This document shows, piece by piece, positions 10,440 through 20,519 of a DNA stretch of 64,000 bases. Position 1 is the stretch's first letter, and every line of letters starts with the position of its first letter. Origin of the DNA: Monodelphis domestica (taxonomy: Eukaryota > Chordata > Mammalia > Didelphimorphia > Didelphidae); NCBI RefSeq assembly GCF_027887165.1, contig NC_077228.1, positions 430,196,457 through 430,260,456 on the forward strand, in the 5' to 3' direction. The translations under genes were made by a program, and so were the position numbers. The notes beneath the pieces were generated by a model. That model saw nothing but the letters and a program-made list of their open reading frames with translations. It did no database searches and was not told the DNA's origin.

Positions 10440-11925
10440 GACTCTTGGAGAACTAATTAAACAAAAAAACAGAAAAAATAGAGAAATCAATAACATAAGA
10501 AAATAAACCCTAAAGTTTTCTGCATAAGATAAACATATTTTAAAACATAGATATATAACAGTATTTTCAAGAGAATTTAAACAAGATCTAATGTTTCAAA
10601 TGACTCTAAAAGAAGACAATGCAATAATTTCAGATTAAAAATTAAAAACGGATACAGGAGATATACAACAAAAGGACTTTATACTTTAAAAGCTCTATAG
10701 ACTAAAATATTAACAATAATGTTGAGTGTATATTATCAAATAGCATAACAACTAAATTCTTCAGAGAAAAGTTAAACAAATTGTAGAAATACATTGATAG
10801 CAACCAAATGCTAATAGGCTTCAATATTCTTTTTTTAGATGCAAACAAATCCAATTTGAAAGATAAGCAAGAAGAGAAGTATATAATTTAATTAGTTGTT
10901 GGAAAATACACTTGACTAAGTCTCTTCTGAATGGTAATATTAAAAAATATACATATTTCTCAGTGTCCAATAGTATTGACTCCTCCACCCTCTTCCAGGA
11001 AAAGACATGTGCTAAGATTTAAAAGAATAAAGAAATGTAAAAAAGGAGTCATTACAGTAATAACTTTAATATGCCATAACACAATAAAAATAGTAATGAA
11101 TAAAGGAAATAAGAGCAAAATATATAAATATAAGTAGAAACACTTAAGAAAAGACATACTGGAAAATAAACAAGTCAAATGATATTAATAAGAAATGATG
11201 TTAAAGAAAATTATAACAATAAATTTCCTGTTAAAAGCTAAGGGCCATATCTAATACAGTTCTCACAGGAAGTCAACAATATAGAGAAAGTAAAATCAAT
11301 AAAATGAGCAGGTAATTAAAAAGACTAGAAAATATTTTAAAATTATCAATCCAAAAACAAAAAAGAAATTTTAAAAACTTGGAGAAAAATGGAAAAATTT
11401 CAAAACAAAGACTACAAAAATTATTTAAAAAACACAAAGAACGTTTCCAAAAAATGCTGACAAATGTGGTAAGCTATTAGCCAACTTGATCAAGAAAAAA
11501 AAGGAAAGGAAAATCAAATTAATATAAAAAATGTTAATGAACAAGGAGAATTCATAACAAATGAAGAGGAAGTATAAAGAATTACAAAAAAACTATTGAT
11601 TATACACCAGTAAAACTGAGAAATCATAGGAAATTGACTAATATACAAAATATCTAAACTGATAAAACAAGAAATAGCAATCTTAAAAAATAAAAAAGAA
11701 ATCAAACTACACCTATCACATGAATGGAAAATCCCAATAATCACAAACTTCTTTGATAAGATAATTATTGTATTGACATACAAACCCTGAAGAAACCAGA
11801 GAAAAAGAAATGTAGACCAATCTCATTAGTCAACATCAATTAAAAATTTTAAATAAAATACTTGCAAGGATACTAAAGTAATATATGTAATAATTCACTG
11901 ACCAATTAGAATGCGTATCAAATAT
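10440..11925 (+). pseudogene. Decayed L1 ORF2 (endonuclease end to reverse transcriptase)
   Basis: A-rich plus-strand sequence typical of L1 coding strands. Near 10815-10880 the pattern GGCTTCAATATTC ... AAATCCAATTTGAAAGATAA resembles the L1 endonuclease region (DFN-type motif). Near 11810-11870 AGACCAATCTCATTAGTCAA, then AATAAAATACTTGCAAGGA, encodes the conserved RPISLVNI-like reverse transcriptase motif with stops. The frame is broken many times, so it is non-functional. Several pieces may come from more than one insertion. Confidence 0.6.
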
Positions 11926-11977
11926 AAATTAACATTAAGAAAATAATAAGTATAATTAATAAACAGATTCCATATAA

Positions 11978-12275
11978 ATGTCTTTCCATGTATCTTTCCA
12001 TGTAGCTTCCATTTCTCAACCCTTATAGTACAATAATATTCCATTTCATTCACATACCACAGCTTATTGAGCCATTACTCAATTGATAGTTATCCCTTTA
12101 GGTTCTAGGGTTTTGTTTTGTTTCTTTTGCTAACATGAAAAGGAGCTACTATATTTTTGTAACTATTTCTTTGATGTCTTTGATGAGCTGTCCTAGAAGT
12201 GTAATAGACAGGTCAAAGGGTATTCACTATTTAGTAACTTTTTATGTATAGTTCTAAATTGTTTTCCAGAATTAC
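11978..12275 (-). mobile_element. L1 3' coding region fragment, antisense
   Basis: Read on the plus strand, ATAATATTCCATTTCATTCA, ATACCACAGCTTATTGAGCC, TCAATTGATAGTTATCCC and TTGTTTTCCAGAATTAC are the reverse complement of the C-terminal ORF2 and proximal 3' region of marsupial L1. The same antisense string occurs at 45335-45735. Confidence 0.65.
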
Positions 12276-12279
12276 AAAT

Positions 12280-12540
12280 GACAAAAGATGGTAAGAACTG
12301 GTGTTGCTTAGGCTAGGAGAAGACAGGCACGTTGATGCCCTATTGGGGAAAATTATGAAGTAATTCAACAACTCTGGATATTAATTCAGAATTAGTAAGG
12401 CAGGAAAAAACTAAATTTCCATACCTTTTTGAACTAGGAATCTGATGGATTCTCTAATAGACATAACAGGGTTAATTGACCATGATCCAAAGACAAAAAA
12501 AGCATCAATAAAAAAGTTTGCTTTTAAATCTAATTGGTGT
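12280..12540 (+). mobile_element. Possible degraded L1 ORF2 3' fragment, sense
   Basis: GGCACGTTGATGCCCTATTG, then AAATTTCCATACCTTTTTGA and a lysine-rich AAAGACAAAAAAAGCATC region, loosely follow the L1 region just upstream of the ORF2 end. It is more diverged than neighbouring copies. Confidence 0.3.
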
Positions 12541-12908
12541 ACATGATAAATGAATCCTTCCCATACCACAGATTTACATTTTTAACAGGACTATCTGGAA
12601 ACAATATTTTAAACTAAAGGACAGAATCAAATGATGGGAATTTCAGTCACTTTTGCAGTCCCAATGATAAGACTTACACAATGTGGACCACTGAAAATCT
12701 CAGGTACATAGAATGGTCAGGCTTCTTGTCCATTTAACAACTCTATAATCAAGCAATAACCATGAAGAAGATTCTTATTGTGTTATTTTAATCACTAGGG
12801 TGGTAACAGTAACTCAATTTCCTCATCTGAGCATTAAATTACTCAAAATTAAGGGAAAATGAGATTTACGATTATATAAACTATTTCCACCATCAACCTC
12901 AGGATGAA

Positions 12909-12916
12909 TAGATAGG

Positions 12917-12966
<50 letters not shown>
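12909..12966. repeat. (TAGA)n microsatellite
   Basis: About 14 TAGA units with one TAGG interruption near the start. Confidence 0.95.
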
Positions 12967-13092
12967 TACATGTATAGACACACAAATAAGTTTATTTTTC
13001 TACATATAAATTTTCATGCACAAACATAAATCACAGGTATATATGTGTCTGTATGTGTATATAGTTAAAAGAGTTTTCTTAATATCTCCCTC

Positions 13093-13657
13093 TGTCTCTT
13101 TAAGAGGCAAGGGAGCAGAAAGGTTTTCTCAGTATGAGCCCCCTGTTGCACAGTTGCAGGCTGTGAGTTAATGACAATTAGAAGAGTGTGTTGGTGACAG
13201 TTGGTCAGTGAGTTGCAGGTAGTTGGAAAGGGCTTTTTGACTCTGGGTTCCCTAGAGAACAGTAGTCTGTCTCAGTGTCTCTGAGACTGGGAGTTTTGAC
13301 TGACAGTTGTGGATAGAGAAAACGGATTTAAGATCTTAACAATCTGTAAGGAGGTGGTAAATGCTTATTGATTAGCTTAGGTAGGTAAATAGTGATTAAA
13401 TCCATAGATAGTCAGTTTAGGTATATAGGCTGGGCCTGGCTCTAGCAGAAAAAACTCCCCTTGAAGGCAGATAGATTTAGGGTTTTTTTCTAGAAAATTT
13501 TAGTTAGGATTAGGATTTAAGGTAAAGCTATAAGATTACTCTCATTTTCCTCCTTTCTATTTCCTATATAACTTTCATTAAAATAAACAGATTTTTGTGT
13601 TTACCAAACTACTCTCCTGACCTTTGTTCAAACTCCTACCAAAATTTTAATTTTTCA
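13093..13657 (+). mobile_element. Probable solo LTR of an endogenous retrovirus
   Basis: Roughly 565 bp beginning TGTCTCTTTAAGAGG and ending TTTTTCA, so TG...CA bounded. It contains G-rich, tandem GAGTTGCAGG-like motifs in the left part, and an AATAAA polyadenylation signal at 13582 close to the right end followed by a T-rich segment. This is LTR-like architecture. I could not see internal viral genes or a clear target duplication, so the boundaries are tentative. Confidence 0.45.
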
Positions 13658-13929
13658 TATATACATAAGAAATAATTGTTTTCTTTGTTACAGCTACTGA
13701 AAAAGCCTTGTCTCACATATAGCTATGTCATATTAATTAACATATGGGGAATTAGATGAGGAAATATACATATATACAACACATATCAGTCCATACATGT
13801 ATATGTGTATGTATTTATAACAGCCAGCAACTGCATGGGAGATATATTTGTATGTATGTGTATGTTTACATCAATTAACATTCCTTTTACTACATTACTC
13901 CTATTAAAATGGTGCCATCAACCTAGCAT

Positions 13930-14145
13930 TTGGAACACAGGGACTAGAAAGTAAGTTTAGAGGCAGGAAAACATGAAATTAAAGTTATGCCTCTGGTACA
14001 TACTAGTCATATGACCCTGGGCAAGTTTCTCTAGGCAACTCTCTAACACTCTAAATAATAGAGAAGGAGCAAAACTGCATTGGTTGAATGAATTTTCTCA
14101 CCCAGGAGTTCTGATGAAATCACAAGTTCAGTCCCTATTCTTACC
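13930..14145 (+). mobile_element. CORE-type marsupial SINE, diverged
   Basis: A head like GGGACTAGAAAGTAAGTTTA, the core TAGTCATATGACCCTGGGCA, CTAGGCAACTCTCTAACAC, and the 3' module CTGCATTGGTTGAATGAATT plus GAAATCACAAGTTCAGTCCC are in the order of a familiar marsupial SINE subtype. Plus orientation. Confidence 0.6.
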
Positions 14146-14517
14146 ACATAAATATATATACACAAACATACTTTATATACATGTGTGTTTGTATATATCT
14201 ATATATACACATATTCATGTAAACATAAAAGAAGGAAGGGAAAGGAATAATAATTTAGTGCCTACCATGTGCCAGGTGCTTTTCTAAGCACTATATAAAT
14301 ATCTCATTTGATCAAATGTAGTTTTAAGTTGTTAAAACTTATTCAATTACATTAATCCTTTAAAGCTTAAAATTGCAGTAATATTTTTGAGATACCATAT
14401 GTGTATATGTATGTCTGTGTATAAAATCTAAATCTTCTGACTTCAATTTCAATGCTCAAAAAACAGATGTGTATATATTGTAATTTATCCTTTAATTCAA
14501 GTGAAAATATTTATTAT

Positions 14518-14657
14518 GCATAGAAAGAAAGAAACAAAGAAGGAAACAAAGAAAGAAACAAAGTGGAAAGAAAGAAGGAAGGAAGGAAGGAAGGAAGGAA
14601 GGAAGGAAGGAAGGAAGGAAGGAAGGAAGGAAGGAAGGAAGGAAGGAAGGAAGGAAG
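14518..14657 (+). repeat. Purine microsatellite: (GAAA/GAAG) leader then (GGAA)21
   Basis: A mixed GAAA/CAAA/GAAG leader is followed by an uninterrupted GAAG/GGAA run at 14574-14657, about 21 units. The purine-only stretch is 14565-14657. It directly abuts the left end of the hAT-like element. The long frames translated from it, on both strands, are artefacts. Confidence 0.95.
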
Positions 14658-15366
14658 CAATTCTCAAATTTTTTGGCTTCAAGAACACTTTATGCTCCTA
14701 AAAATTATTTAGGATTTTAGGATTCCCCCAGGTATGTTCCTAAAATATTTACTGCATTAGAAATTAAAGCATATTAGTAATATTGTATCTAGAATTATGT
14801 TTAAAGAGTTATAAATCTGTGTATTCCTTTTGACCCAGAAACACCACAATTTCCTAAGATGATCAAGGGGAAAGGAAAAGAACTCATATGTTTTAAAAGA
14901 ACTGGAAATTGAAAGGATGACCGTCAACTGGGGAAATGGCTAAACAAGTTATGGCAAATGATTGTGATGGAACTTCATCATAAGAATTAATGAGCAGATT
15001 AATTTTAGAAAAGTATGGAAAGACCTACATGAAATTATGAAGAGTAAAATGAACAGAACAAACAGAACATTTTACATAGCAACAGAAATATTATTTGAAG
15101 AATGACTTGGGTATATCCAACTCCAAAGAAAGAATTGATAAATAGAAATAAGACATAGCTTTATATACACACACGTATCTTTTTTGTCAAATGATGCCTT
15201 CTCTAATGGCAGGAGGGGGGAATGAAGGAGTTAACTGGGTATTTTAATGTAATAAACAAACAAACAAATAAATGAATATTTTTAAAAGAAAGTAGTTTTG
15301 CTCTGTAGTCCCTGAAAGCATCTTGGAGACCTTCACATGTTTCTAGACCACACTTTGAGAACTACT
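14655..15366. mobile_element. hAT-type DNA transposon remnant, interrupted by L1
   Basis: The left end (CAATTCTCAAATTTTTTGGC then AAAAATTATTTAGG and GCATTAGAAATTAAAG) and the right end (GTCCCTGAAAGCATCTTGGA ... CCACACTTTGAGAACTACTG) are the two ends of a Charlie/MER-type hAT element. The right terminus reversed is CAGTAGTTCTCAAA, which pairs with the left CAATTCTCAAA. An L1 copy at 14790-15289 sits between the halves. Confidence 0.65.
14790..15289 (+). mobile_element. L1 3' end, 5'-truncated, nested in the hAT element
   Basis: It begins in the region encoding the ORF2 C-terminus (CCTTTTGACCCAGAAACACC, compare the PFDPAIPLL-coding segment at 16681). It continues through GGGGAAATGGCTAAACAAGT and GAAAGACCTACATGAAATTA to TTTTTTGTCAAATGATGCCT and the tail AATAAACAAACAAACAAATA. 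Confidence 0.75.
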
Positions 15367-15971
15367 GGATTAGACTATGTGATGTAAGAATGCCATGCAA
15401 TTGACACCTGACTTTTCAATGTATGCTTATATATTAAAAAGTATTATATAGTATATTGTATAGACTATATATTTAATCTAGACTACACTTACTTTATAAC
15501 ATTATATCAGACTATGTACAATATGTATAAAATAACATATAGACTCTCAGTGTTGTCTCCAGTCATCTTAAGTTTTATGAATCTCTCAAAACATGTTAAA
15601 ATTTTCAATTTAATTTAATTACAAATTAAGGCAAATTGTATGTGTTAAAATTCTTTTAGCATAGGGTGTATTCCACAGTAGTAAATAAATGGCTGGGAGT
15701 TACAACTCTAGAAAATGTCAGAATTAAAAAATAAGACAAGACAATCAGTAGAAATTCAAAAAGTAAGTCTCAATCAATAACCATTGGTCACAGAAAGTAG
15801 CACTTTCATATCCCATTTTTATATAATTTATTTTATATAGAGTATAGGCTATATAGTCTACCAGACTCCAATTATTTTACATTAAAATCTTATAAAATTC
15901 TCAAAATGTAATAATTTTTTTACTCCTCTTCCCAGAATTTTGAGGGCCAAATTATTGATGGTGAATCGCTT
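15367..15971. other. AT-rich sequence, no gene
   Basis: Contains runs such as TATATAGTATATTGTATAG near 15445 and several short A/T tracts. No gene or defined repeat is recognised. Confidence 0.35.
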
Positions 15972-16194
15972 AAGTCATGCCTGATTCTTAATGACCCCAT
16001 TTAGAGTTTCCTTGGCAAAGATACTGGTGTTATTTGCCATTTCCTTCTTCATCTCATTTTATAGGCAAATAAGGTAACATGATTTGCCCAGGATCACACA
16101 AATAGTAGATGTCTCAGACAGATTTAAACTTGGGGGGAAAAAAGTCTTCCTAACTCCAGGCCTTGTACTCTATCCACTACACCACCTAGCTGGC
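15972..16194 (-). mobile_element. SINE-B (CORE-SINE with RTE-like 3' end), antisense
   Basis: On the plus strand it reads TTAATGACCCCATTTAGAGT, TTTGCCATTTCCTTCTTCAT, GATTTGCCCAGGATCACAC, and ends CTATCCACTACACCACCTAG, which is the reverse of the SINE-B core and tRNA-related head. Confidence 0.8.
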
Positions 16195-16249
16195 ATGGTA
16201 TCAAAAGTAGGATTATTTCACTCTATTATTCAAGACAAATTGGTTTAAT

Positions 16250-16518
16250 TGCTCATCATGGAAGTCAATATTCCATCTTCAGCCTCATAATCCTATGTAA
16301 GAAACTTCTTGATTCCTACCCATTTGTGTTTTGCCTCTTTCCTAATTATCTAGCATTACACTAACTTATAGTCATAACTATTAGATCTCTTTAATAAAAT
16401 ATAAGGTCTTTGAAAGCTGAAACTATTTTGCTTTTTTTTAATCCTGTCTTTGTTTTTCCTAGCTCCTTACAGAGGTACTTATACAAAGATGCCTAATAAA
16501 TGCCTAGTGAATGAACTA
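16250..16518 (+). repeat. L2 3' end
   Basis: AAAATATAAGGTCTTTGAAA, TTAATCCTGTCTTTGTTTTT, CTAGCTCCTTACAG and TGCCTAATAAATGCCTAGTG follow the typical 3' terminus of L2, which encodes a 'time-to-end' TAATAAATG motif. Degraded. Confidence 0.5.
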
Positions 16519-16602
16519 AAAATAAATTAACAATTTCCCAAAGTAGCAGGGGGAGAAAACTGAAGTTTGGATATATGGAAGAATGTTCTAAATGGGCTTC
16601 TT

Positions 16603-17355
16603 GTGAACTGATCCAACCATTCTGGAAAGCAATTTGGAATTTTGGAATTATGCCCAAAGGGCTTTAAACGAATGCATGCCCTTTGATCCAGCAATACCAC
16701 TACTAGGTCTATATCCCAAAGAGACAAAAAAAAAAGTAAAGGATTTGTTTGTACAAAAATATTTTAGCTGCACTTTTTGTGGTAGCAAAAAATTGGAAAA
16801 TGAGGGGGTGTTCCTCAATTGGGGACTGGCTAAGCAAATTGTGGTACATGTTGGTGATGGAATACTATTATGCTATAAGAAATAATGAATCTATGGATTT
16901 CTATAAGAACTGAAAAGACCTACATGAACTGATGTGGAGTGAAATAAGCAGAACCAGGAGAGGATTATACACAGTAACTGAAACATTGTGGGACAATCTA
17001 ATGTAATCGACTTTGCTACTAAAAGCAATGCAGTGATGCAGGACAACTCTGAGGAATTTATGAGAAAGAATGCTATCCACATCTAGTAAAAGAAATGTGA
17101 AAGTAGAAATCCAGAAGAAGACACATGATTTATCACTTGTTTACAGGGGTATCTGATTTGGGGTTTGGGGCTTAAAAGATTATTCTATTACAAAAATTAA
17201 TAATATGGAAATAAGATTTGAATGATAACATATGTATAACCCAGTGAAATGGCTTGTAATCTCTGCGGGGCGGGGGGGGGGGGGAGAGGAAAGTGGGATA
17301 GAGACAATAAGAATCATGTAACTGTGGAAAATTCTTTTTAAAATAAATTAAAAAA
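16603..17355 (+). mobile_element. 5'-truncated L1 with intact target-site duplication
   Basis: The copy starts within the ORF2 C-terminal coding region and keeps a readable PFDPAIPLLGLYP motif at about 16679-16717, the conserved tail of L1 ORF2. It continues through TGGGGACTGGCTAAGCAAAT, GATGTGGAGTGAAATAAGCA and a G-rich 3' UTR (13 Gs at 17272-17284) to an A-rich tail. Direct repeats TCTAAATGGGCTTCTT (16587-16602) and TCTAAATGGGCTTGTT (17356-17371) flank it with one mismatch. It is one of the youngest-looking L1s in the window. Confidence 0.85.
16634..16885 (+). pseudogene. L1 ORF2 C-terminal fragment
   Basis: An open frame of about 83 codons inside the L1 copy carries residues matching the L1 ORF2 carboxyl end: FDPAIPLLGLYPKE near residues 17-30, then a lysine-rich segment and an N-W-G region (FLNWGLAKQ). 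It is a 5'-truncated remnant with no start codon of its own and no endonuclease or reverse transcriptase domain. Confidence 0.7.
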
Positions 17356-17546
17356 TCTAAATGGGCTTGTTACAAAGAGCACTATTTTATTTCCATCCTT
17401 TACTTGAAATTATCACATTAGCAAACACAAAGAAACACAAAGAAAGAGAAAATGAAAGAAATAATGTAAATGAGCAAATTTGGAACAGAAGTAGATAACT
17501 CAAGTATGGAAGAAGAATGGTCTTGTATTTGATTAGTTATCCACTA

Positions 17547-18258
17547 CAGGTGTGCCTCATTTTATTGTGCTTTGCAGATATTGGTTTGTGCCAATCCAAT
17601 ATGAAGTAAGTCTATCAGCACCATTTTTCCAACAGCATATATTCACATTGTGTTTCTGTCTCACATTTTGGAAATTCTCAAAATATTTTAAACATTTTCC
17701 TCATTATTATATGTGTTACAGAGATCTGTGATCAGTAAAATTTGATGTTATTATTGTAATTCTTTTGGGACAACACAAATCTCACCCATCAAACTTAACT
17801 CCCCTTTTCTTTCCCTCTCCTGTGGCCTCACTATTCCCTGAGATACAATATTGAAATTGGACCAGTTAATAACCCTACAATGGCCCCCACATGTGCAAGT
17901 GAAAAGAAGAACATTATTATCTTATTTTAAGAAATTGCCATAACCCCTCCAACCTTTAGCAACCACCACCCTGATCAGCCAGCAGCTATCAACATCAAGG
18001 CAAGACTCTTCAGCAGCAAAAATATTTTCAACACACTAAAGGTTCAGATGATGGTTAGCATGGCTTAGCAAAATAAAAATAATAATTTAAATATATACTT
18101 TTCTTACACATAATACTATTGTACATTTAATAGGCATTAGTGTAGTATAAACCTAACTTCTGTATGCACTGAGAAACCAAAATATTCACTTTATTACAAA
18201 ATTTACTTTATTGTGGTGATCTGAACCAAAGTCATGATATCTCCAAGCTATATATCAG
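17547..18258 (+). mobile_element. Internally deleted Tigger1-like element
   Basis: It begins CAGGTGTGCCTCATTTTATT, with TTTTTCCAACAGCATATAT and TTCACATTGTGTTTCTGTCT downstream, and ends near GTGATCTGAACCAAAGTCAT and ATATCTCCAAGCTATATATC. Both halves match the two ends of human Tigger1 as I remember it. TA dinucleotides flank it at 17545-17546 and 18259-18260. The transposase gene (about 1.7 kb in the full element) is gone; the right half resumes at ATTATCTTATTTTAAGAAAT near the end of the ORF. Confidence 0.8.
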
Positions 18259-18261
18259 TAC

Positions 18262-18538
18262 AGAACCAGCTAGATGGCTCTAGATAGAGAGCTGGGACTG
18301 GAGTCAGGAAGTTCTGAGTTCAGATCATGCCTCAGATACTTACTAGCTGTGTAACCCTGGCAAGTCACTTAATCTCTATTTGCCTTAATCCACTAGAGAA
18401 GTAACAATGGCACTTCAAAACAACAACAAAAACCCCATTTTAATAACTTTGCCAAGAAAATCTCATGGACATTACTAGCATTCTATGATCAACAGGGTCT
18501 CTAAGAGTCAGAGATCACTGACCAGGAATAACAACATG
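18262..18538 (+). mobile_element. SINE-B copy
   Basis: CCAGCTAGATGGCTCTAGAT, GACTGGAGTCAGGAAGTTCT, CTTACTAGCTGTGTAACCCT and an AAGTCACTTAATCTC core lead to a diverged RTE-like 3' end (TCTCTAAGAGTCAGAGATCA). It begins directly after the right TA of the Tigger1-like element. Confidence 0.7.
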
Positions 18539-18850
18539 TATCAGTGACAGGTTTAAGGGTATCTGAATGCTGAGTGTTGTTAAGGAATGAGTCATTGCTA
18601 TTATTCTGGCCTATTTATTTCATTCATTCAGTTGATGATTTATTAAGCCTATATATATTAGTTTATATAAATATAATTGATTGATTCCTCCTCTCATGCT
18701 CTATGGTCCGTGATGGCAGGAGTCAGTCTTATTTAAGTCTGGAATCTTCCATGGCTTATTGCTTGTGCACTATAAGATTAATATATATTAATAAGAAGAG
18801 GTGAGGCAGAATGAAGCATCAAGGACAACTAAAAAAACAAGTAAACAAAC

Positions 18851-19024
18851 AAATCTTACCTCCCATCTTAAAATCAATACTACATATTAGTTCCAAGGGC
18901 AAGACAATGGGGCTAAAGGACTTACCTAGGGTCACACAACTGGAAGTGTCTAAGATCAAATTTGAACCCAGGATCTCCTTTCTCTAGGTCTGGCTCTCAA
19001 TCTACTGATCCACCTAGCTGCCCC
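18851..19024 (-). mobile_element. SINE-A, antisense
   Basis: On the plus strand: CTTACCTCCCATCTTAAAAT, CTAGGGTCACACAACTGGAA, TTGAACCCAGGATCTCC and CTACTGATCCACCTAGCTGC followed by CCC. This is the reverse complement of the SINE-A order. Confidence 0.8.
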
Positions 19025-19479
19025 TGAAAATAACCTTTTAAAAACATTTTTAATTTACTCCTCAATTAACTTTATTAGAAAATAATCTTAAAAGTCTGTC
19101 TGGTCCATCATGGAGGTTATTCTTTTTCCTCTGGTTTTTTCTCCTAAACAAAAATGTTACCTAATGCAATTTGTTGAATAGATGTACTTCTTTAAAACAA
19201 GTGGAAACTGCAACTTTTTATTTGGTGGATTACTAGGAAACAGTTAATGGTATTTCCCCTCCTTTTAAATATTAGAAGTTGGTCTTTAAAGACCTAAAAC
19301 TGATTCAATAAAAAGAAAAAGACCCTTTTATTTTTTAAAAATGGGATAGATATATTAAGTCAAAAAAGAACGGGGAAAAAGAGTTAAGGTCTCTGAAAAT
19401 GAAGAGAGAAGCGCTAGGAGTGAAAGGACAGTAGCTCTGGATGCTTTTGTTTTTCACTTTTTTTTCCCCCAGGGGCTGT
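19025..19479. other. Promoter-proximal flank
   Basis: Repeat-free sequence immediately 5' of the CpG island. No exon or clear factor sites can be defended by eye. Confidence 0.3.
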
Positions 19480-19879
19480 AATTTGACTGCTCTCCTTGGC
19501 TCGGCTCCAGAGACAAGTCCAAGTGCTTAATCTATGTTTCATCCCAACCCCACCGGGTCCCCACCCGCTCTTCCACCTTTTATGCCCCTGAGGGAAAGTG
19601 AGGAGGTGCGTGAGGGGCTAGGGGGAGAGAGAGCGGAGGGGGAAGGGGTAGCCAGTTCAATTGCCTTGGGTGGCTAAAGACTGATCTCTGAGCCATGAGG
19701 GATCTGTGTGGCTGAAGGCTGAGCCCCGTACCAGAAGGGATCTCAGTCTCCTTAGGGGAGGGGCGGGCTGGGCTGGAGCAGGAGTAGGAGCAGAGGAGTG
19801 GGGCTGGGACTGCAGGAGCTCGCGGAAGAGCGAGGAGGAGGAGGTGGAGTAGGAGGAGGGGGTGGGTGGCGAACCGAGC

Positions 19880-20171
19880 ATAGTAACAACAGCAGTAGCC
19901 AGAGGAAGAGGAAGTTTGGAGTCCGAGCTGCCGTTGGAGCTGCTGCCTGTCTGCTGCACTTTACAGAGAGCCTGAGCAGCCTGCAGAGCGCAGTGGGGAC
20001 CTGGCCATCTCTAGGTTGCGCGCTGCCCACCCGATCGCCGCTTGGGGCTGGCTGGGTGAGGAGGCGAGCGTCCTGCCCTCGGTCCACTCCCCGCCCGGGA
20101 TACCTGCCAGGGCCTTGGATGCTCGGATTGGGGCATAGCCCCCGGTTCCCAGCGACTGTTGCCTGGCTCTG
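19880..20171 (+). other. Putative noncoding first exon of an unidentified gene
   Basis: The right boundary is a strong consensus splice donor: exon end at 20171 in the context CTCTG|GTGAGT. The left boundary (transcription start) is not visible and is set arbitrarily within the GC-rich core. The open frames through here on both strands start only at GTG codons or lack a start, and they translate GC-rich low-complexity sequence, so the exon is best read as 5' UTR. I could not match it to a named gene. Translation would begin in a downstream exon, probably beyond the window, which would make the remaining 43.8 kb intron 1 of a long gene. Confidence 0.5.
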
Positions 20172-20519
20172 GTGAGTTGGGGTGAGCACAGGGGCTTTGT
20201 TTGGCTGTCTGACTGCAGTTCTTCCCTTGATGTCGGGGACTGGGGAAAGGCTCCTCTTTCTCCCTTCTAGCTCCTGTCCCCTCCGGCCATGGGATAGTTA
20301 ATGAAGGAAGTCAATGCAGATGGGAACGCCGGCAACCTGGTGAACTCCCCTAAATCTGCAAGTGTAGGAGTTGAGGAAGATCTCGGGGCTTTTATCTACC
20401 CTCCCCTAGTTAATCGTAGGGCTGCGGTATCAGTCTTCTGAGGCAAGAAACCTTGTCTTGAGTTGGCTTGGATGAAAAATGAGTTGGGGGCCAGGATGGC
20501 CATTCAGCCCAAGAAAGTA

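Noticed and set aside
14497..14701. Frames rich in Lys/Glu/Arg or Leu/Pro/Ser
   Set aside because: They come from the (GGAA)n microsatellite.
19657..20189. Long GC-rich open frames on both strands across the CpG island
   Set aside because: They begin at GTG rather than ATG and translate low-complexity GC-rich sequence. Open frames are expected in GC-rich DNA, and the donor at 20171 fits a 5' UTR exon better.
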